From: a virus
DNA: 25,638 nt
Strand: one strand, 5' to 3'
IMG/VR virus record: IMGVR_UViG_3300023184_002398
Coordinates: 1 to 25,638 of that record
The number at the start of each line of letters is the position of its first letter. Position 1 is the stretch's first letter. A program made the position numbers and the translations under genes. A model generated the notes under the pieces. It was not told where the DNA came from. It made no database searches and saw nothing but the letters and a program-made list of their open reading frames with translations. Below, piece after piece: positions 22,197 to 25,638 of this stretch.

Positions 22197-22578
22197 TATC
22201 GACAGCTCAATACTTAAATCATTACCTAATGCCGCTAAAGGCTATGAACAGCGTATCAGCATACCAGAATTTACATTCTTAGGTGGTGCTAATCAACCAG
22301 ACTTTGGTGATGTGACTATTTGGTTCTATGGCAAGGATAAGACTATTGAATTAAAAAGTCTCAAGCAGTATATCTTTCAATACAGAGATACAAGACTAAG
22401 CTATGAACGAGCATTAGATGTCATGTATAAGGATCTAATGAAAGTATATGAACCAGATCGCATCCGTATAGAAATTGAATATCGCCCCAGAGGTGGTATA
22501 AGTAGTAGAATGACAGTAGACAGTGATTGGGGCCATTTAGGTGGTTCTGATACATTATGGCAACATCACAAGGACTGA
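22174..22578 (+). CDS. QueF-like T-fold protein lacking the catalytic cysteine
   Basis: The ATG at 22174 follows GAGGGAAAG and is preferred over 22141. The 134-residue protein aligns with unimodular QueF (preQ0 nitrile reductase). PEFTFLGGANQPDFGDVTIWF stands where QueF has EFTxLCPxTGQPDFAxI; the aspartate (D43) of QPDF is kept but the thioimide-forming cysteine is a glycine and one residue is missing. ELKSLKQYIFQYRDTRLSYE (60-79) matches the QueF motif ExKSxKxYLxSFRxxxxxxE, and PDRIRIEIEYRPRGGIS (94-110) matches the C-terminal FxPRGGI end. It cannot do normal nitrile reduction. It probably binds a 7-deazaguanine, and a decarboxylase of CDG (the DpdL role) is a plausible function. queD follows immediately. 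Confidence 0.8.
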   Translation: MEKKLWDSIDSSILKSLPNAAKGYEQRISIPEFTFLGGANQPDFGDVTIWFYGKDKTIELKSLKQYIFQYRDTRLSYERALDVMYKDLMKVYEPDRIRIEIEYRPRGGISSRMTVDSDWGHLGGSDTLWQHHKD

Positions 22579-22579
22579 T

Positions 22580-23128
22580 ATGAGTTGGATTATTGATAAA
22601 ACGTTTGAATTTTGTTATGGACACAGAGTTTGGACACAGAAACTGAATGGTGAATATGCGGCAGACTTGAAGTGTGCTTGCCGTCACCTACATGGACATG
22701 AAGGCAAGATGCAGGTATATCTAAAGAGCTTAGATGGCCGTTTAGATCAGACTGGTATGGTAACAGACTTCCGTCATTTGGAATGGTTGAAGAAATGGAT
22801 TAATGAATATATCGATCATCAGTTTATCATTGATAGGAATGATCCTTTGTATAGCAAAATCATCGGCGAACGTGGACTTGTGCCTGTGATGGTTCCTAAT
22901 ACCATGCATGGGGCTGGGTGGCATTTAGATTTGAGTGACTTAGATCCTAATACACCAGAGTATGAATACTATGAAGGGTTCATGATCGTAGATTTTGTGC
23001 CAACAAGTGAACGCTTGTCACATTGGATGGCTGATCTGGTAGATGCGAAAATGAAACCACTTAATGTTACAGTTGACCACATTGATTGGTGGGAGACTCC
23101 TAAGAGCCGTAGCGTATATTACAGATGA
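22580..23128 (+). CDS. queD: QueD-like 6-carboxy-5,6,7,8-tetrahydropterin synthase
   Basis: Converts dihydroneopterin triphosphate to CPH4, the QueE substrate. The ATG at 22580 with AAGGAC upstream is chosen over a frame extension inside the QueF-like gene. The zinc histidines are H15 (FCYGHRVW), H38 and H40 (CRHLHGHEGKM). C34 takes the catalytic cysteine place (C-x3-HGH as in QueD). GMVTDFRHLEWLK matches GMVxDFxxLK, IDHQFIID matches LDHxxLN, PTSERLSHWM matches PTxENLAxxI and DWWETPKS holds the pterin-binding glutamate (E172). At 182 residues it is longer than most QueD (about 120), with an insertion of some 40 residues between the DH motif and the PTS motif. ATGA overlap with the next gene. 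Confidence 0.9.
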   Translation: MSWIIDKTFEFCYGHRVWTQKLNGEYAADLKCACRHLHGHEGKMQVYLKSLDGRLDQTGMVTDFRHLEWLKKWINEYIDHQFIIDRNDPLYSKIIGERGLVPVMVPNTMHGAGWHLDLSDLDPNTPEYEYYEGFMIVDFVPTSERLSHWMADLVDAKMKPLNVTVDHIDWWETPKSRSVYYR

Positions 23129-23493
23129 CATTAACCGTATTCCTATTATTGGCCTTGTTTGGTATTAAACATTTCATCGCAGACTTCCTAACGCAGTATG
23201 ACTACATGATCCGTGATAAGGGTATCTATGGTGCATCTGGTGGGTTACATCATGCAGGCACTCATGCCGCGTGGACCTTTCTGATTCTGGTGCCATTTGT
23301 GCATAATCCCAACGATTTATTATTATCACCATTGGCGGATGCGGTGATTCACTATCATATTGATTGGGCTAAACAACAACTGAATAAGGGCCTTACTCCT
23401 GCAGACAATAAATTTTGGGTTTGGCTTGGATTAGACCAAGCCCTGCACTATTTAACTTACGTAGGAATTATCTATTATGTCACTGTTAGCTAA
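23125..23493 (+). CDS. DUF3307-like membrane protein
   Basis: The 122-residue product has hydrophobic segments at about 1-18, 46-62 and 103-121. The pattern KHFIADFLTQYDYMIRDKG, then HHAGTHAAWTFLILV, then HYHIDWAKQQ, then WLGLDQALHYLTYVGII follows the DUF3307 layout (HFxxDFxxQ, H...H, HxxIDxxK, DQxxH), with histidines and aspartates lying close to the membrane. Family function is unknown. It is coupled to queD by ATGA and overlaps the next gene by 17 bases. Confidence 0.72.
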   Translation: MTLTVFLLLALFGIKHFIADFLTQYDYMIRDKGIYGASGGLHHAGTHAAWTFLILVPFVHNPNDLLLSPLADAVIHYHIDWAKQQLNKGLTPADNKFWVWLGLDQALHYLTYVGIIYYVTVS

Positions 23494-23983
23494 AGCAATC
23501 GTCAAGAATAAATGTTGGATCGTTGAAGACAATGGACACCAGGTTGGAACCATCCTGGCTAACCCAATGGGAGTTGTCTATTCTCATGATCAACGCAAAG
23601 AACAGTTTGCCAGCCTAAAACTACTCAGTGACAAATATAATATTGTAGTAGATAAGACACCGCCAAAACGTGTGATAACTGAAAGCAATACTGTATACGG
23701 ATTTCCCTGCGAACATAAACCCAATAATGTCTTGTGGGATGTCAAGCACAAATTACCTATCTATACTAAGGGCAATAAGTCAAAGAGCTTTTTCTGTGCT
23801 GGCTACTATATTGTTAAGTTTAACAACGGTTGGGTTAAATCATATTGCCCTAAACTAATCACACTCAATCGCTACCCCTATGCTGGGCCATATGACACGA
23901 TAGAAGAAATGCAAGAACGACTAAGGATCGCAAATGGAGCACTATTTGGAACAACAATTAAGCCTGCATCTGAAGAACTTTAA
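23477..23983 (+). CDS. Conserved hypothetical protein (168 aa)
   Basis: The ATG lies inside the end of the membrane protein gene. The N-terminal half (KNKCWIVEDNGHQVGTILANPMGVVYSHDQRKEQFASLKLLSDKY) is a beta-rich domain with a helix. The C-terminal half holds YGFPCEHKPNNVLWDVKHKLPIYTKGNKSKSFFCAGYYIVKFNNGWVKSYCPKLITLNRYPYAGPY, rich in aromatics, lysine and cysteine. I recall this second block as widely conserved in T4-like marine myoviruses, without known function. No catalytic motif is evident. Confidence 0.75.
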   Translation: MSLLAKAIVKNKCWIVEDNGHQVGTILANPMGVVYSHDQRKEQFASLKLLSDKYNIVVDKTPPKRVITESNTVYGFPCEHKPNNVLWDVKHKLPIYTKGNKSKSFFCAGYYIVKFNNGWVKSYCPKLITLNRYPYAGPYDTIEEMQERLRIANGALFGTTIKPASEEL

Positions 23984-24164
23984 TAACAAGATTAAAGTCC
24001 TAAATCAGACCGGCGCAAAAGATCTAACTCTAACAGCAGTAGAAGCACGTAATATCCACAGTGAAATCTTTGAGCTGTTAATGCAGATACAAGAGTTAGC
24101 TAAGGTCAAAAAAGAACAGGCCAATGAAGTCATTACCGTGCAAGTTGGTGGCGGTAAATTCTAA
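23934..24164 (+). CDS. Small helical hypothetical protein (76 aa)
   Basis: Overlaps the previous gene by 50 bases in another frame. The sequence is almost wholly helical: MEHYLEQQLSLHLKNFNNKIKVLNQTGAKDLTLTAVEARNIHSEIFELLMQIQELAKVKKEQ, with heptad-like leucine spacing indicating a coiled coil or helical hairpin, then a short strand ITVQVGGGKF. The long overlap is unusual, but the coding character of the part beyond 23983 is good. Function unknown. Confidence 0.68.
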   Translation: MEHYLEQQLSLHLKNFNNKIKVLNQTGAKDLTLTAVEARNIHSEIFELLMQIQELAKVKKEQANEVITVQVGGGKF

Positions 24165-24184
24165 TTATATACTCTGATAATTGG

Positions 24185-24192
24185 CATAAATA
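24185..24192 (+). promoter_or_regulatory. T4-late-promoter-like octamer
   Basis: CATAAATA differs at one base from the T4 late consensus TATAAATA. It lies 19 bases before the ATG at 24211, in a 46-base gap with no good -35 box. GGAGAA follows at 24198-24203 as ribosome binding site. Confidence 0.35.
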
Positions 24193-24210
24193 TATGTGGA
24201 GAACATATAA

Positions 24211-24498
24211 ATGTCAAGACCAAAACCTAATGTGCTATTAGAGCACGTTAACAAAACAAACTACAAAAGTGATCAGATTCTGAGTTCAGAAGGTATCTGG
24301 GCGGTGTTTTTTGATAACCAACCTATCAACCTCAAGACACAAAATATGTTAGTGGCATATCCTGGACCCAAATATAAAAAAGTGTCATTTAGTAATCCCG
24401 GACATGCTATCAATCTGGCTAAAAAACTCAACACCCTATTCAAGAGTGATAAGTTTAGTGTAGTCTTACTCAAAGTTGGCGATCAGATCTACCCTTAA
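24211..24498 (+). CDS. Conserved hypothetical protein (95 aa)
   Basis: Starts after a clear GGAGAA ribosome binding site. The product begins MSRPKPNVLLEHVNKTNYKSDQ and contains IWAVFFDNQPINLKTQNML, YPGPKYKKVSFSNPGHAINLAKKLNTLFKSDKFSVVLLKVGD. The GPKYKK...SFSNPGHAxNLAxKLNxLF block looks like a conserved module of T4-like marine phages. A compact alpha/beta fold is likely. No function known to me. Confidence 0.75.
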   Translation: MSRPKPNVLLEHVNKTNYKSDQILSSEGIWAVFFDNQPINLKTQNMLVAYPGPKYKKVSFSNPGHAINLAKKLNTLFKSDKFSVVLLKVGDQIYP

Positions 24499-24500
24499 TC

Positions 24501-24899
24501 ATGGCCAAACGCACTGCTGAATCATTGCAGAATGTATGGCAGGCTCAGTTCCAACAGCATACTCTAAATCCTTTTACCAGTGATCCTAAACTTGGCCTGC
24601 GCTATCAACGTTTCGATAACCCTGCAAGTTGGTGGCATAATCCAGTTAATCCTGATAGCCTACGCTTAACCCGCCCAGCATTCAACATGCTGAATAAAAA
24701 CCCAGAGATTAAAAGCTGGCAGTTTAAGTTACCCGAGCCATTGGTAACTCGTGCGTATATTCAATTAGAAAAACATTTTAAAAGTCCGTATTATATACCC
24801 AGCCACAAGTCAATCGTAGTATTCGATGAACGTGATAGTATAATGCTGGCCTTACATGGTAGCAACTTACAGCAGTATCTTGACAATTTAGATCAATGA
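24501..24899 (+). CDS. Conserved hypothetical protein (132 aa)
   Basis: Starts two bases after the previous stop. The product has SLRLTRPAFNMLNKNPEIKSWQFKLPEPLVTRAYIQLEKHFKSPYYIPSHKSIVVFDERDSIMLALHGSNLQQYLDNL. The LRLTxxxxxxL start resembles a winged-helix-like unit, and the PYYI...IxVFxExDxxMLxLHGxNLxxYL end is a repeated pattern in marine T4-like phage proteins. It may be a small DNA-binding protein, but this is a guess. The promoter for the next gene lies in its last codons. Confidence 0.72.
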   Translation: MAKRTAESLQNVWQAQFQQHTLNPFTSDPKLGLRYQRFDNPASWWHNPVNPDSLRLTRPAFNMLNKNPEIKSWQFKLPEPLVTRAYIQLEKHFKSPYYIPSHKSIVVFDERDSIMLALHGSNLQQYLDNLDQ

Positions 24900-24908
24900 T
24901 GCTATACT
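24880..24908 (+). promoter_or_regulatory. Sigma70-like promoter before the 82-aa gene
   Basis: TTGACA (24880-24885) and TATACT (24903-24908) are 17 bp apart, overlapping the end of the upstream gene. The next ATG at 24915 is 7 bases past the -10, at the predicted transcription start, and has no Shine-Dalgarno. Confidence 0.7.
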
Positions 24909-24914
24909 TGTTGA

Positions 24915-25163
24915 ATGTTAGAATACTTAGGCGCACTGTTTGGTATGCATCAAGCAGATTCAATAATTAGTTCTGCCCAAGCAGAAGAAACTCCTCCAGC
25001 TATAATTCATCAAACCAAAGAGCCCAGGCCTGTTTATCGTGTGCCCAGAGATCAGCGTATGGAAGTTATACGCAAACGCCTTGAACAACAGCAGAAAGAC
25101 GATAAAAATACCCCAGATCCCTATGCTGATATGTGGGACAAAGACTGGATTAATAAGCCTTAA
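24915..25163 (+). CDS. Hypothetical protein (82 aa), possibly leaderless
   Basis: The first ATG coincides with the predicted transcription start. An internal ATG at 24945 would shorten the product by ten residues but has no ribosome binding site either. The protein has a short hydrophobic N-terminus (MLEYLGALFGMHQADSIIS), an Ala/Glu/Pro segment (AQAEETPPAIIHQTKEPRP), a basic helix (RDQRMEVIRKRLEQQQKDD) and an acidic, Trp-rich end (DPYADMWDKDWINKP). Probably mostly disordered. No family recognised. Confidence 0.6.
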   Translation: MLEYLGALFGMHQADSIISSAQAEETPPAIIHQTKEPRPVYRVPRDQRMEVIRKRLEQQQKDDKNTPDPYADMWDKDWINKP

Positions 25164-25171
25164 AATTCAAA

Positions 25172-25183
25172 GACTTATAAGTC
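25172..25183. promoter_or_regulatory. Perfect 12-bp palindrome in an intergenic gap
   Basis: GACTTATAAGTC is a perfect inverted repeat just after the stop at 25163, with a related GATTTATAAAGA at 25187-25198. It could be an operator or a weak terminator stem; no T-run follows, which argues against a standard terminator. Confidence 0.35.
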
Positions 25184-25223
25184 ATTGATTTATAAAGATT
25201 TCTTAAAATACCCTAAATTTTGG

Positions 25224-25252
25224 TTGACTTTTGGTTACTTTTCCTGTATAAT
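25224..25252 (+). promoter_or_regulatory. Sigma70-like promoter with repeated TTTTGGTT units
   Basis: TTGACT (25224-25229) and TATAAT (25247-25252) are 17 bp apart. TTTTGGTTGAC (25218-25228) and TTTTGGTTAC (25229-25238) form a near-perfect tandem repeat over the -35. AAAAGGAG precedes the ATG at 25286. Confidence 0.75.
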
Positions 25253-25285
25253 ACTACGTATAGACAATAAGAAAAGGAGCAAAAG

Positions 25286-25552
25286 ATGGTAGAAAAAACA
25301 GCAAATTTAGAGTGGGAATTACAATGTTACGGTATGAGCAAACGAGCATTAGATAACATGGTAAAAACACAGGCTTTCCCAGGCCAAGAAATGATGTTTG
25401 CCATGGGTATGTTAAGTGATGCCCAAGAAATCCTTTCAGCAGAATGGAACCCACCCGACTGCGTAGACGCCCACAATGCTAACCGCGCTCGTCAGATGAT
25501 TAACTGCGCTAAGGCTATTATATTTGACCTAATGGATAAGGAGACTGCATAA
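25286..25552 (+). CDS. Hypothetical protein (88 aa)
   Basis: Has its own strong promoter and AAGGAG ribosome binding site, so it is probably well expressed. The helical product begins MVEKTANLEWELQCYGMSKRALDNMVKTQ and includes QEMMFAMGMLSDAQEILS and an Asn/Arg/Ala helix ANRARQMINCAKAIIFDLMD. The methionine-rich helical bundle pattern fits a small early regulatory or anti-host protein, but nothing specific is recognised. The stop overlaps the next ATG. Confidence 0.72.
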   Translation: MVEKTANLEWELQCYGMSKRALDNMVKTQAFPGQEMMFAMGMLSDAQEILSAEWNPPDCVDAHNANRARQMINCAKAIIFDLMDKETA

Positions 25553-25638
25553 TGGCTAAATTTAAACGAATAGCGATGATCACACTCAGCAACATCGGTG
25601 GTGACTTGGACTGTGTTCACGCCGACAGCACCAGCACC
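25552..25638 (+). CDS. Partial hypothetical protein, 3' end outside window
   Basis: Begins at an ATG overlapping the upstream stop (TAATG) and is open to the window end, 29 codons. It starts MAKFKRIAMITLSNIGGDLD, perhaps a first beta strand of an alpha/beta protein, then CVHADSTST. Too little is visible to name it. Confidence 0.55.
   Translation, partial: MAKFKRIAMITLSNIGGDLDCVHADSTST

Noticed and set aside
1-25638. tRNA genes, CRISPR array, integrase or insertion sequence
   Set aside because: Almost all sequence is covered by protein genes; no cloverleaf, regularly spaced repeats or transposase or integrase motifs were seen by eye.

Overview
The window is a gene-dense stretch of about 25.6 kb, AT-rich, with every recognisable gene on the + strand and many stop/start overlaps (ATGA, TAATG). 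It reads as part of the genome of a T4-like tailed phage, probably marine. The support is a family B DNA polymerase like T4 gp43, a sliding clamp like gp45, a DsbA-like small DNA-binding protein, an Rnh-type 5'-3' nuclease, a DnaQ/DexA-type exonuclease, and a set of small proteins of the kind carried by T4-like marine myoviruses. No structural or packaging genes are recognised except possibly the mosaic metallopeptidase at the left edge. No tRNA, rRNA, CRISPR array, integrase or insertion sequence was seen.

Layout. Bases 1-2600 hold the 3' part of a mosaic zinc-metallopeptidase/Cys-rich gene, small unknowns, a DsbA-like protein and a membrane protein. Bases 2600-7043 form a replication block: DNA polymerase with a hairpin just before its ribosome binding site, a methyltransferase-like protein and the sliding clamp. 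Bases 7043-15149 are an accessory block: sulfotransferase, DpdA-like transglycosylase, two radical SAM proteins flanking a small DUF465-like helical protein, an unknown, a divergent PTPS-like T-fold protein, a 2OG-Fe(II) oxygenase, a GT-B glycosyltransferase and a compact DegT-type aminotransferase-like protein. Bases 15150-19963 hold GTP cyclohydrolase I (FolE), an NTF2-like protein, a phosphoribosyltransferase, a QueE-like radical SAM enzyme, S-adenosylmethionine synthetase (MetK) and small unknowns. Bases 19960-23128 hold Rnh, the DnaQ-type exonuclease, small proteins, a QueF-like protein lacking the catalytic cysteine, and QueD. Bases 23125-25638 are small unknown proteins, the last cut by the window edge.

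The central system is a 7-deazaguanine DNA modification pathway: FolE, QueD and QueE make 7-carboxy-7-deazaguanine (CDG) from GTP, and DpdA would swap a deazapurine for guanine in phage DNA. QueC (CDG to preQ0) is not in the window, and the QueF homologue has lost the cysteine needed for nitrile reduction. The most economical reading is a non-preQ0 modification such as deoxy-7-deazaguanine or deoxy-7-carboxy-7-deazaguanine, with the QueF-like protein as a candidate CDG-processing enzyme. The adjacent metK could supply S-adenosylmethionine to QueE and the other SAM-dependent enzymes.

Regulation. Several strong sigma70-like promoters (TTGAC-type -35, 17-18 bp spacer, TATAAT-type -10) punctuate the window. 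One carries a perfect 14-bp palindrome in its spacer. At three of them an ATG lies at the predicted transcription start, suggesting leaderless mRNAs. CTAAATA/CATAAATA boxes resembling the T4 late promoter also occur in leaders.
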